64,000 bases of DNA from Elysia crispata (lineage: Eukaryota; Mollusca; Gastropoda; Plakobranchidae): assembly GCA_033675545.1 (NCBI GenBank), contig JAWDGP010006196.1, positions 146,001 to 210,000 of the forward strand, given 5' to 3'. Below the pieces are notes generated by a model that was not told the origin of the DNA, searched no databases, and saw nothing but the letters and a program-made list of their open reading frames with translations. Position 1 is the first letter of the stretch. Every line of letters starts with the position of its first letter. Shown one piece after another: positions 44,175 to 54,975 of this stretch. The translations under genes were made by a program, and so were the position numbers.

Positions 44175-44507
44175 CTGCTGCCCAAAGTGATGCCATGTCA
44201 CAGGCTTCCGGCAGTTCTTATAAAAGAAAGACCAAAGACGAAGACCGAACATGTGTTGATACCCAAATCCTAGAGGCAATTAAAAAGATTACAGATGAGA
44301 GAAAGAAAAACGAGGACGAAGACGAAGATTACCTTTTTTTCAAAAACCTTGTACCCAAAATGAAATGCATGTCAGATATTCAGAAGTTAGAGCTGCAAGC
44401 AGAGATAAATGCAGAGTTTTCAAAACATCTCAAATGGGCAATGAACCCAGCCACCAGTACACAAACTCCCACTGCTGGTTATGTTTAAAACTACCGTTAC
44501 CAAACTG
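44175..44507 (+). CDS. MADF/BESS-type Harbinger accessory protein, C-terminal part
   Basis: A plus-strand frame (ATG at 44198 or an upstream one at 44132) encodes MSQASGSSYKRKTKDEDRTC, a charged KKNEDEDEDY segment and the BESS-like tail LVPKMKCMSDIQKLELQAE, ending GYV and TAA. Harbinger elements usually encode a second Myb/SANT- or MADF-type DNA-binding protein that helps the transposase; this looks like its C-terminus. The N-terminal MADF/Myb domain was not found upstream, so the gene is probably partial. It is the better preserved of two inverted copies. Confidence 0.6.
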
Positions 44508-44642
44508 GATCAGTGGCTGATGACCCCTATTTTCAAAATTATTAGTCTAAAAGAAACAGAGAGATATAGATAGACATAAAGAAAGATATAAACGGTAATA
44601 TGGATAGATGGAGTTAGAGAGATGAATTAATTATTGCATTGC

Positions 44643-44761
<119 letters not shown>

Positions 44762-44881
44762 GCATTGATTATTGCACTGAATTATTTTTATCAAAGAATA
44801 AACATGGGAGAGATGCCTTGGTCATTGCATTGAATTTGTTTTTTCACGGAATAAAACAAACAATAAATATGTACTGTCTTA

Positions 44882-45172
44882 TTACCTTAAAGTTATGATC
44901 AGCCTTTCCTCAGTTGAGACAGGTTGTCTATAGTTGGTTGTCTGTTTCCAAATATGAGGCGATATTAATTCATGTAGACATCTGGATGTTTCTGGCTTCA
45001 TCCTTGATAAACATTTGTCAACATCTAGTAAAATTTGAGGAGTTAAATGGTGATACTCTCCAAACATTTTACGTTGTCTACAAATGGGATGAACCCAATA
45101 TCTTCGTCTTGCTTTGTTTTGTGTTCTCCGTCTCAACCACAATAACAGAAACAGCTTCAGCTTGATATCCAT
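44882..45172 (-). pseudogene. Harbinger transposase, N-terminal fragment
   Basis: The minus-strand frame begins MDIKLKLFLLLWLRRRTQNK and contains RRRYWVHPICRQRKMFGEYH and ISPHIWKQTTNYRQPVSTEE with RLIITLR at the end. This is the start of PIF/Harbinger transposases (RRxWVHPLLxxRxxxGEF..., PISxEERLAITLR). A donor-like TTAAG|GTAATA follows. With the fragments at 43057 and 41624 it defines a minus-strand transposase gene whose middle is missing. Confidence 0.8.
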
Positions 45173-45224
45173 CTTAGATTTGTCATTCTACACGGACGAG
45201 CGATAAAACTTGGTGTGAACGCAA

Positions 45225-45278
45225 TAGCTCGGACGAGAATATCACTTGTACGAGCGATGTTTCGGTGTGAACGCGGTG
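45225..45278 (-). repeat. Harbinger terminal inverted repeat, right
   Basis: Inverted partner of the left end. A further GTGTGAACGC word lies inside it (about 45212-45221), so the end has a short sub-terminal repeat. Confidence 0.85.
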
Positions 45279-45341
45279 TACTGAACACAGCCCGCCTTTG
45301 TATGGCTTAGATTCGTCTGGAATCTTCGAACTAGTTCTAGC

Positions 45342-46620
45342 GGGTATTTTTCAGAGAATGAGACCGCTAAATTGTTACTGTTAGAGCTAATGGATTCCAA
45401 CATCGACTGCATAAAGCAGACGATAAATACGCTTAAAGCTAACGAATTAAAACAAAACAAAAAAAAAAAACCACCCAATATATCGCAACCTATTTCCATT
45501 GAAATAAGTGCCGCTTCTTTGGTAAGGGCCGAAAAAAAAATTGTGTGGAAGTAGAATAAGTACTCCTGTTCTTATCTTGGTCGTTTAATTTGTTTTTATT
45601 TCTGCTTGAAAGCCATTGACAGCACTAAAATGATGTACATTTTTTTACAGTTTGTTTAACTGCTATTATGACTGGCTCTCATCGTTCACTACTATACTGT
45701 ATACATTTTTTTTTTCAATTTATGACACATGATACATGTATTGGTGTTAGTAAGGTGTCCAATCTCCATCGTCATTGCACTTTGCAGTTGACTGAGCTAA
45801 ATCAGCATTGTATTAATCTATGTTTACTTTCTGCCGCGACAAGCAAGTACAACTTTTACAAGTACATGGGCTACTTTAATTTAGTTCTTGAATGCTTGTT
45901 CCTTTTAATTTCATTTAATCAGTGGCTCAGGTCTACTGCATATATAGGTATGTACATAAATCTTTTCCACTAGTTAACTAATTTTGTAAAATCAGTAAGT
46001 GATTGACTAAACTGATGATGATCAGTGATTAATTACACTCTGATTGAAATGTTTTATTGATATTCATAGATTGAATTTCCTATCAGACATGGCAGACTGT
46101 TTTACTTTGAGACTGTTTTCTGTTGCCTTATATTTTTTGTTCTTGACTAAGACTAGAGTTAGAAACTGAAATGCACATTCTGACATAGTAGAGACGCTTT
46201 TTTTTTTGTCAGTATTCCTGGCTCATGGGCTGACTCTGTTCTCATCAAGCTGGAGGATATTAATTATGTTCACGTCAATAATGGTATGTAAAGTAGGAGA
46301 GCTGTTGAAGAAAAACTAACGAATGGATACAAAATTTGTGCAAACCTTAAAGAGTAAAATGTGGTTTTCAACTATTGAGCTGTATTTATTGAATTATACA
46401 TGTGTGATGTAATTTTAGTACATGTATGATGCTTTCACTTCTGTAATTATTGGTGTAAATTTTTGATGATGCCATTAAAGATATAATTATGCCCCTTTTC
46501 AGAAGTCTGTTAATTAAGTTACTTTATATTGAAAGTATTGAGAAAACAAAATTAAGAGAGAGCCAGAAAAGATTGCTGAAATAGGATTTTAATAAAGCAA
46601 GGTCAAGTTTGATGTTTTTA
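45342..46620. other. No gene recognised
   Basis: AT-rich sequence with short frames only; no motif supports a protein. Confidence 0.5.
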
Positions 46621-46624
46621 GCTT

Positions 46625-46852
46625 TACTTTTTGTTCTTATTAAGTTTCAGTTTGAATTTAGCAGCCACTAGAACATGATCACAATAACAGTCTTCTCTAG
46701 GGAAGGTCTTTGCCATGTCTTGGTCAAGCATAATAGTCACTTCTCTCATGTTCTGTACCCCTCAGAAGAGTATTGATTTTCATCCTTTTCATTTCTTGTT
46801 TGATGTTTTCTAACTTTCCTTTTTGTAGCATTGTTCTAACATTCCATGTTGC
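46625..46852 (-). pseudogene. LINE endonuclease remnant with internal deletion
   Basis: The minus strand starts TWNVRTMLQKGKLENIKQEM, the classical beginning of the APE-type endonuclease of RTE-like retrotransposons. After a short degraded stretch (ERSDYY; VIMLDQDMAKT in another frame) it jumps to CDHVLVAAKFKLKLNKNKK, which matches the end of that domain (GSDHxLVxAKxxLKL). The catalytic middle is missing, so it is a deleted pseudogene. Confidence 0.7.
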
Positions 46853-46859
46853 TGTACAT

Positions 46860-49800
46860 GTACTTGTTTTTAATTTCATAGTAGCGACTATCAGTATCAC
46901 CCAATATAATCCTGTTTAACACTCATGGATGGCCTTCCATTGCTCAGAACAGTCCTGAATCAAGAAAAAGAGAAAAAAAAATTAATGGCTTAGTAATAAT
47001 TGATCACAGTTCTGTAAATTATATGGTTTCATTGAGGCTGATTTCATCTCGCTGGATTTATGAAATAGCAAGATCACATTTTCACAGCAATAACCTATCA
47101 TCTGCACTTTTTTTGCATCCATATTCAAGTGTTAAATTTTCTAAATCAGAAAATTCAACAATAGTTTGTCACCAGTGTTTTATTGTTCTCACAATAAGTT
47201 TGTTTATATTGTCATCAGATCACATACATGCCCTAAGGACTTTAGGAAAGCTAAGTTGATCGCTCTTATCTAAATGGATTAAAAGTAAGATGTAAAATCT
47301 ATTAAAAATTTGTTGAGTGCATAAATCTTTTATAACTTTGGTTAGATAGTCTACATTTAGACTGTGCATAATAAACTGGTGTTGGTGTTAGTGATAATGG
47401 TGATGGTAGTGGTGGTGGTGGTGGTAGTGGTGGTGGTGGTGGTGGTAGTGGTATTGGTAGTGGTAGTAGTAATAGTAGGAGAAGAATCATGTAGATTGGA
47501 AAACAATTTTAGAATTTAATTCTGAGAGATCTGTTATTAGATTTATTCAAACATGAATGGTTTACCCAGCACCATATTTTGTTTTTGTTCTAATTTTTAA
47601 TAAATATGATAAACATATGAATCTCTTGAATACAGTTTGTAAAATAATCTTGCAATGCTTTTTTTCTGTTTGTTTGTTTCAATTTCAATTCTTATGTTCA
47701 TTAGGATATTTGAATTAAATGGGCTTCAGAATATGTGTTAAAAATTTTAATGGTGACATCAGATGAAAAAAAAAAACACTGTACACTGTACTTATATGGG
47801 GTTTCAAAAGTAAGGTCAACTTGCAAAATAAAAAAATAGGAACTCTAAAAATAGGTTTTATATTAAGGGAAGAGTAAAAGCAATATCTCAGCAGATTTTT
47901 AAAACTGTCCCTTTCAAAGGTTTAGACTTTGCATTACAAATCTCAACATTTTTTATGGATATAAGAGTGGGATTGGCCTTACCAGATTCCCAAAGAATAC
48001 GAGAATCATGGACACTGCCAGGAAAGCGTGCAACACGGTCAATGAATAATCATCAGATCTGAGTCATAAGCAGCCTGAAATTGAAAACTTTTAATTGAAA
48101 ACTAAGTTTTAGTGACATTTAAAGTTAATAAATTTCTGTGTAATACAACTAATTTATAACAAAAATCTGATTGATTCCTTTAAATACCAATTTGCTCACA
48201 GTGAGCTGTATGTTACTGATGCTACAAACCAGGTTTTCTGTTGCCAGCACTGTCCATAAAATTTATGTGGCAATATGAATATCACATTAAAAAAAAAAGG
48301 CTTTGCCGGTGTACCCAAATTACTTCAGATTACAATTTCGAAGCTCAAATTCAATTAATTGAAACTGAAACAAAAGTTTGTATTTATGTCTTTTGTAATT
48401 TTTGTCTCACCCAAATTATATAATGTACATATCTCTCAGCATATTCCTCAATTCTGTTAATGTAACATTGAGAAGCTCTGGATCTATAACAAAATGGTAC
48501 CAGATGTTCATAGTCTCTTTGAAAAGGCCAAGATTTGTTTGTTGAAATAGATGCATAAAAATACTGCTTTTCCCAAAGATAATTGTAAGAAAAAGCCAAG
48601 TTTATTTTGCACTCAAACTGCTATTGAATGGTTAAAAGAGAAATATCAATTGATTTAATCTTTGAGAATCAGAATTAAAACCTATCTTGTTTCAGTTTTA
48701 GACCAACTGTTATGAAGCTAAATACGATTGTCATTAAAATGAAGTTTTTTAAAATTTTTATTGTTGTTGTTGTTGTTGGAACTGACTTTTACCTGAGTAT
48801 TAATAGAAAAAAGTATTTTTTTTCTATTAATGAACTCTTGCTGGTTTTCTGACAGAGCTTTGATTTTCAAATATATGTATGTGTGCAGTCAATTGCCGTA
48901 AATACATCTGGGATCCCAGGTGCATGTCTGTTGAGAAAAAACAAATAAGTGTGCAAAAATAATCACAGTAATCTACACTATACAACTCCCTCACATATTT
49001 TCTAAAAAAAAAACATATAAATGAAACCAACGACTTCTCGCTCTATAAAACAAAGACTGTAAGTGTAACAAAAAATAAATATATTTTACTGATTTACCAG
49101 GTGCAATGCAAGAGAATTTCTGTTGTAATATGTACAGCATATCATCCTGGCCTAATGTTAAATAAAAAATTAAAACAAAAACCAAGTTTCAACATTCATC
49201 AATCATTACTGAAAGATCTGAATTAAATTTAAAAAAAAAATGCTTTCTATAGCTATTCTCATGCTACAAACAGCTTATATATGTGATACTAAGGTATAGG
49301 GCATTTGCTGTTGTAAAAAAGCATTTGCTTATTAATAATACTATTTGTTTCCATTGAGCGTAAAAGGACAAAGCCATTTTGATTAGTTAAAAAAAAAACA
49401 AAAAATAACAACTGATAAATTGAGGCCCTTATTCCTCAAGGGAATTTAACACCTTGTGAAAGCTTCTGCTAACGGAAAAAGAGAAGGGAAGGGCCTAATG
49501 AAAAAAAAAGCATTGATAAAAAATGATATGAAATGCAAACCATGCTTTTGGAAATTTGTGCTAACGTTCAATTAACATGAATGGTTTAGATGAAAAGACA
49601 TTACTGCACACATTCAAAACATGCTAAAATGTGGCAACATGAAACTACTAGGGTAGATTGTTGTTCTGACATTATACTTTGATATAACACTTATCAATCC
49701 TCTGACTGATTGTGTCCCATAGATCTAAATTATATGTGAACAATAATTTGACACCTTCAAATGTATTGTATCCAAATGTATACCAAAGTTCATACGTAAA

Positions 49801-49920
49801 GTGGGTTGCATTTCTCTCTTAATTACATGCGCCTTCTAAAAGATTTAGATCTAACAAATTTATTTCTATTCTATGCCACTCTCTGATTACTGAAGTTTAT
49901 AATATTAATTACCAGACTTG
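46860..49920. other. No gene recognised; GGT-rich repeat at 47380-47480
   Basis: AT-rich DNA with short frames. A (GGT/GAT/AGT)n degenerate trinucleotide tract occupies about 47380-47480. A short (TTG)n lies at 48762-48778. Confidence 0.5.
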
Positions 49921-49921
49921 G

Positions 49922-49925
49922 CTAC
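49922..49925. other. Target-site duplication CTAC, left
   Basis: CTAC directly before the left LTR; the same four bases follow the right LTR at 54225-54228. Four to five bp is usual for Ty3/Gypsy integration. Confidence 0.75.
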
Positions 49926-50157
49926 TGTAGCGCTTATCCAATCAATAAGAAACACAAGATGAACCTTTGGGTTTTCTGGTTTAATTGAATAATTAAGGTA
50001 TCATCCGACTGTGTCGAGATATAAGTCTGAACTGGGAAAGTAAGCTCTTGGTCTGCTCAACGCCTCTGTGGTGATCTCTCTTCACAACTTTGGATATATA
50101 CATTCGTCACGGGTCAGTCTTTATTATTGTCCAAGATTTAATAGTCCAAACGCCACA
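49926..50157 (-). repeat. 3' LTR of the Ty3/Gypsy element
   Basis: 232 bp, about nine base differences from the 5' LTR, clustered near 50070-50100. Confidence 0.92.
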
Positions 50158-50160
50158 CAG

Positions 50161-50180
50161 CCCCCCCCCCCCCCCTAAAA
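50161..50180 (-). promoter_or_regulatory. Polypurine tract
   Basis: On the element strand a TTTTA is followed by 15 G residues, then CTG, directly before the 3' LTR. Such a pure G run is unusual for a polypurine tract and may have expanded. Confidence 0.65.
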
Positions 50181-50359
50181 GACTGGCACCGAAAGAGTCA
50201 CTGGTATCACATAGGAGGTCGAATAGTGCAACCTGTACGCGAAGACGTCTGAACAGCAGGGCGCGACATAGCTTGCTGATGCTTAGAGGCGGTGCTTGAG
50301 TCTGATGGATGACTGCATGAGGGATGATTCTGTTTAGCTGGAGGGCGACCACGTGGAGG

Positions 50360-51474
50360 AGATTTAGCCAGTATGACCGGTTTAAATGGATAGAAAAACG
50401 CTGGCTTGATGCGATCTACTGAGATTCGTTCAGCGCGACCGCCAATGTCTAAGAGGAAAGTTTTGTCTCCTGGAGTCAGACCTACGTAAGGATCCGAATA
50501 AGGCCTCTGTAACGGCCTTTAGTGCCATCTCGTCGGATGTATACATGTTTTGCGGCTGTCAAAGATGGGGACAGGTAGGGTCTAGCAGAAGTGTGTGATG
50601 GGAGGCCGGACGAGGTGCATAAAGCGGGATGTTCAACCTGAAATTCAGCAGTAAGTCATCCATAGATTTTGCAAATTTAGGTGGAACTAGTTCACCTGGG
50701 ATTGTCAAAGGCTCACCGTAAACAAGCTCTGCTGAGGAATAACCTAAGTCCTCTTTGGGTGTGGTTCTGAGCCCGAAAAGTACTCAAGGTAGTTCTTCTA
50801 CCCAATTTGGACCGGTGAGACGGGCTTTTAGAGCTGTCTTGAGAGTTCGATGAAAACGTTTGATCATCCCATTTGCCTGGGGATGATAATCAGATGTATG
50901 GTGAAGCTTGACTCCGAGGCGAGCCGCTATATCACTCCATAACGATGATGTGAGCTGTGACCCGAGATCTGACGAAATATCTCTAGGGACACCGAAACGA
51001 GCAATCCAGCCAGTAATGAGAGCATGCACACACTCGGGTGTTGTAATGCCTCGTAGTGGAATTCAGCGGTCGATAACTGTCAGAAGATATGTGAAGCCAG
51101 AAGAAAAAGGTAAAGGTCCAACAATATCAATGTTTATGTGTGAGAATCTTTTCTCAGGTACAGAGAAATGTTCTAGCTTTTGTGTGGTTTTGTATTTTTG
51201 AACTTTGACAGCGATGTCATTCTTTCACCCATCTACTGACCTGCTTCCGCATCCCGTGCCAAACAAATTTGTTTGAGACCATTTTGACGGTGGCTTTGAC
51301 TCTTGGATGAGAGAGATTGTGAACAACGTCGAACACTGTACGTCTGAAATCAGGAGGTACAATCGGACGTGGACGTGTTGAAACGTCACACACAAGCTCT
51401 GGTCCTTGCTCGTTCAATCTTGTATTGGTAATCTCTAGGCAAGTGAAGGCTGTCTTGTAAGCTTTGTACGTCAA
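50360..51474 (-). pseudogene. Integrase region, frameshifted, catalytic Glu replaced
   Basis: The N-terminal zinc domain has HNLSHPRVKAT and VWHGMRKQVSRWVKE, then a stop at the expected first Cys and RCQSSKIQ with the other Cys. In a shifted frame the first core Asp (INIDIVGPLP) follows. 50784-51029 reads DISSDLGSQLTSSLW (second Asp kept) and YHPQANGMIKRFHR, where HPQANGMVERFHR is usual: the third catalytic acid (Glu) is Lys. The C-terminal part runs on towards 50360 with at least one more stop. Integrase would insert the DNA copy; this version could not. Confidence 0.85.
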
Positions 51475-53002
51475 TACTAGTAGCTTTGGCTCTAGCCATT
51501 GCTATGTAATCTATGCCCAAGGAAACTGAGTTGGTTGTTCTGGAACGAAACAGACAGTCGGCGACAATGTTGTTTTTACCAGAGACATGTGCTATGTCGG
51601 GGGTGAACTCGGAAATGACAGAAAGATATCTTTGCTGTCGTGCTGACCATAGTTCTGGTTTTTTTGCCATGGCGTGCACTAGTGGTTTATGGTCTGTGTA
51701 AATGGTGAAATTCTGTCTTTCAAGCATGAAACGGAAGTGACGAATGGCCAAATATACTCCAAGTAATTCTCGGTCGAAAGCACTGTATTTTATTTCTGCT
51801 TTTCGTAGCTGTCGGCTGAAAAAGACTAAAGGTTGCCAATGACCCTTGTTGAACTGTTCGAGGACGGCGCCAACGGCCACATCTGAAGCGTCAGAAGTAA
51901 GAGCTAAAGGGCACTCAGTGCAAGGATGGACCAGCATTGCTGCATTAGCCGAAACAGTTTTACCGTTTAGGAAAGCCTGTTTCATCTCTTGTGACCACAC
52001 TAACTCTGGTCGAGGCTTGGATGACTTTAGTGCCCCGTAAAGAGGACTGAGGGTGGCAGCAATGTTAGGCAAAAGGTGGTAAAAGTTAATCATACCTAAA
52101 AACTCTTGTAGTCCTTTTACAGTTGATGGTTGAGGGAATGTTTGGATGACTTTAACCTTGGCTTGTGTTGGACTAGATCCTTTCTTTGATACTTGGTGCC
52201 CCAAGAATTCCAGAGAAGAGACACCGAAAAGACATTTTTCAAGGCGAATTACAAGTCCATGATCTATCAAATGTCTAAACATAGCTTTTAAGTCATACAT
52301 GTGTTCCTTTTCTGTCGAACTTGCTATGAGGATGTCGTCAAGATAAACAAAAGCTGTATCAATGTCCTGAAGCACAGAATCCATGTCTTTGAAACGCTTG
52401 GGCAGCACTTTTTAAGCCGAAATGCATCCGCAAAAATTCCCACAGACCAAACGGAGTGATCAATGCTGTCAAGGAAAGTCTTCAGGGGCGACTGGAATCT
52501 GATGATAACCACGAACTAGGTCGATTTTTGAGAAGATAGTCTTTCCTTTAAGGCGGGTCGAGAAGTCATGGATATGGGGATTGGAGTACCGACCTGGCGC
52601 GGTGACATCGTTTAATTTTCTGTAGTCCCCGCATGGGCACCAGCCACCGTTTGGTTTGGATACCAGATGAAGAGGAGATGCCCACGGACTGTTTGATTTT
52701 CTAATAATGCCCATCTTTTCCATCTCAGAAAACTCCTTTTTGGCTACTGCTAGTCTGTCTGGAGCTCGGGCGAAGACAGGACGGTCTTTAGTTAGGATGA
52801 AGTGATGTACACCGTGTCTAACATCCACAGTTGAAAATGTTGGTTTCAGCAGATCCGGGAATTCATTTAGGAGCTTGCGGAACTTATTACTTGAAGGCTC
52901 GACAAGCGCGAGGTTGGTTGGTATAGTTGCACTGACATAGCAGGAAATGCCTGAAAATGTGTCTGCTTCTATCAGGCGACGGTTCCTCATGTCAACAAGC
53001 AA
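51386..53002 (-). pseudogene. Reverse transcriptase and RNase H region, frameshifted
   Basis: 52469-53002 holds the RT fingers and palm ([45 protein letters not shown] with the first catalytic Asp). About 60 bp in another frame follow (TPFGLWEF-equivalent region shifted, 52410-52470). 51386-52408 then gives FVYLDDILIASS, the YLDD catalytic box, LGHQVS, and RNase H (LTSDASDVAVGAVLEQF, FDRELLGVYLAIRHFRFML, YTDHKPLVHAM). At least two frameshifts are present. The RT active-site residues themselves are intact; loss of function comes from the broken frame. Confidence 0.88.
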
Positions 53003-53014
53003 GTTGTGTGTTCG

Positions 53015-53918
53015 TTAAAAATCAGCGCCAAGTTGCGGGCGGCTGACATCTGCTGCGATGAGCCGAGCTTGGAAATTGCGTTGATCAAAACGAAGACAAA
53101 CGACGCGAGTACCATAAGTCGTTATGGTAGAACCATAGGCAGTTTGTAAAGGAGGTCCTCTGGATCCTGTTTTCTTGTCTAGTTTAGACGCTGGAGTAAC
53201 AGAAACTTGAGCTCCTGTGTCAGCTAGAAAGCACCTTTTAGAAATGCTGTCTGTGACAAAAAGCTGCGTATGTTTGTGGTTCTCTGAAGTTGAAACGGCA
53301 CAATGCAGCGCTTTGGCGTTTCTCTGCTTGTGATTATGTGTAAAACTTGAATGGTGTTTGCAGGTGCGGTCACAGCGTTGTGCTTTCGACCCAAACCGTC
53401 TGTGAAACCAGCAAACTGTGCTCACCTCAGACGATTCGCTCAAATTACACTCTGGACTGAGTGAAGCCAGAATTCTGTCTGCTTCAAGCGACAACATTCT
53501 TAAATCTGTTTTTGGTGAGTTTGCTAGGGGGACACGAACTTTTTCCGGTAGTTGTCGAAAACATATCTGTTTAAAAATGGAACAGGGTTTATGATCCTCT
53601 AAGAGGGTAAGCATTGAGTTCATCAGTTCTGAGGGCTTTCTATCGCCTAACCCGCTAAGGTCTGTTTCTAGAAAGCCCGAAAGCCGAACATAAAAATGAT
53701 TTAAGGGCCTCATATTTGTTGGTTAGAGGTGGAGAGGCGATCACTGACAAAGCTCTAGTTGCTGTTTGTGAGTCTAGAGCAGCTACAACATGAAAGTATC
53801 TCGTGTCATCAGATGATAGGTTGCGTAAGGCAAATTGTGCTTCGGTTTGCGCGAACCATGCCAACGGGCACGTCGTCCAAAAAGTTGGAAGTTTAAGTGC
53901 TACTGCCTCGATAGACAT
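53015..53918 (-). pseudogene. gag and protease region, frameshifted
   Basis: Gag starts at 53918 (MSIEAVALKLPTFWTTCPLA) and carries FAQTEAQFALRNLSSDDTRY and VVAALDSQTA, typical of CsRn1-like Gag. One frameshift near 53670-53710 moves it into the frame that encodes GDRKPSELM, the zinc knuckle CWFHRRFGSKAQRCDRTC (Cys-x2-His-x9-Cys-x3-Cys) and the aspartic protease FLADTGAQVSVTPAS (active-site DTG). The frame closes at LGADF with a stop at 53015-53017. The frame then resumes downstream, so gag, protease and pol probably formed one continuous frame originally. Confidence 0.85.
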
Positions 53919-53973
53919 AATGAAATGAAATGATGGAGGCTTAAAACTAGATCTAAAAAAATCCAGATCAACT

Positions 53974-53991
53974 ATCACGTCGGGGTCACCA
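53974..53991 (-). promoter_or_regulatory. Primer binding site, tRNA-Trp
   Basis: TGGTGACCCCGACGTGAT on the element strand, one base inside the 5' LTR. It is the 18-base complement of the 3' end of animal tRNA-Trp including CCA. Confidence 0.85.
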
Positions 53992-53992
53992 G

Positions 53993-54224
53993 TGTAGCAC
54001 TTATCCAATCAATAAGAAACACAAGATGAACCTTTGGGTTTTCTGGTTTAATTGAATAATTAAGGTATCATCCGACTGTGTCGAGATATAAGTCTGAACT
54101 GGGAAAGTAAGCTCTTGATCTCCTCAACGCCTCTGTGGTGAGCTCTCTTCACAACCTGGGGTGTATATATTCGTCACGGGTCAGTCTTTATTATTGTCCA
54201 AGATTTAATAGTCCAAACGCCACA
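53993..54224 (-). repeat. 5' LTR of the Ty3/Gypsy element
   Basis: On the element strand it starts TGTGGCGTTTGG and ends GTGCTACA; 232 bp, the same length as the 3' LTR. Confidence 0.92.
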
Positions 54225-54228
54225 CTAC
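54225..54228. other. Target-site duplication CTAC, right
   Basis: Exact partner of 49922-49925. Confidence 0.75.
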
Positions 54229-54820
54229 ATTATTATAAAAAGAGTGATAGAAATAGTCTTAATTTCAGTCAGAAAAGTAAATCTAAATCTAAATTTTACC
54301 AAGTTCTCGTAACTGTCGCCTGGTGGAGCCCGGTATACTCATCAATGGCATCTTGGAAAGAGCCGCTGGCGATCTCAGTATCAAGCACACTTGCGGCAGT
54401 GCAGGCACGGCACCCGATCTAGCGCAATGGATGGGCAATAGAGTCTTCTACAACATCAGAGAGCTGCAGTATCACTCAGCTTGGGAAGCGATATTTTTGC
54501 GGAAGTTCTGTATCATCAAACTCCTCCAGTGGATTTAGAAGATCTCGAAAAACTCTTTCTCGTCTCTGAATCGGTCGCTTAAAATCTTGTTTCGGCCGCC
54601 ATTGTTTCTCAGATTTAACTGATTGTTTACTGATTTAGTCTGGAAGTAAAGAATGTAGACGACCTCTTCAGCCTGTCTAAGTTAGTCTGGGCTAACCTTC
54701 AGTTTACGCAGTGCGTAGAGCAAATTGCCGCTTGTGCATACCATACTTGAGAGCTACGACGCAACTAGGACGATCTAGTCGGGCATTTAAATTTACTACA
54801 GCGTTGTGCATACCACCCCT
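54229..54820. other. No gene recognised
   Basis: Short frames only. The part at 54310-54560 is GC-richer and reads openly in two plus frames, without a recognised motif. Confidence 0.4.
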
Positions 54821-54824
54821 GGTC

Positions 54825-54975
54825 ACGCCTTGTTTACCTGTGTTCTGATTGGTTGCTATTTTATAGGGCATTACTCAACTCGTATGATTTATACGTAATT
54901 CTTTTTCTGGGTGATTCGATGAGCTTTTGTATTTATAAGCAAGAGTCGAATCGTGTCCAGTCAGTCAACAATTTC
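54825..54975 (+). repeat. LTR-like repeat, copy C (partial)
   Basis: CTTGTTTACCTGTGTTCTGA with GATTGGTTGCTATTTT, a TATA-like ATTTATAAG (54931-54939) and CAGTCAGTCAACA matches the second half of copy A in the same order and spacing. Confidence 0.55.

Larger units (their letters stand above)
49926..54224 (-). mobile_element. Ty3/Gypsy LTR retrotransposon, CsRn1-like, 4.3 kb, inactive
   Basis: Full-length element on the minus strand: two 232-bp LTRs with TG...CA ends, 4-bp target duplication, tRNA-Trp primer site, G-rich polypurine tract, then in order gag, protease, reverse transcriptase, RNase H and integrase. The tRNA-Trp primer and a CHCC (not CCHC) Gag knuckle are reported marks of the CsRn1/Kabuki lineage of animal Ty3/Gypsy elements. 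I count about nine differences between the LTRs (about 96 % identity), so insertion is not very recent. Stops, frameshifts and a changed integrase residue show it is dead. No envelope-like frame is present. Confidence 0.92.

Noticed and set aside
53655-54008. Gag start codon at 54008
   Set aside because: That ATG lies inside the LTR and upstream of the primer site; the ATG at 53918 fits Gag.
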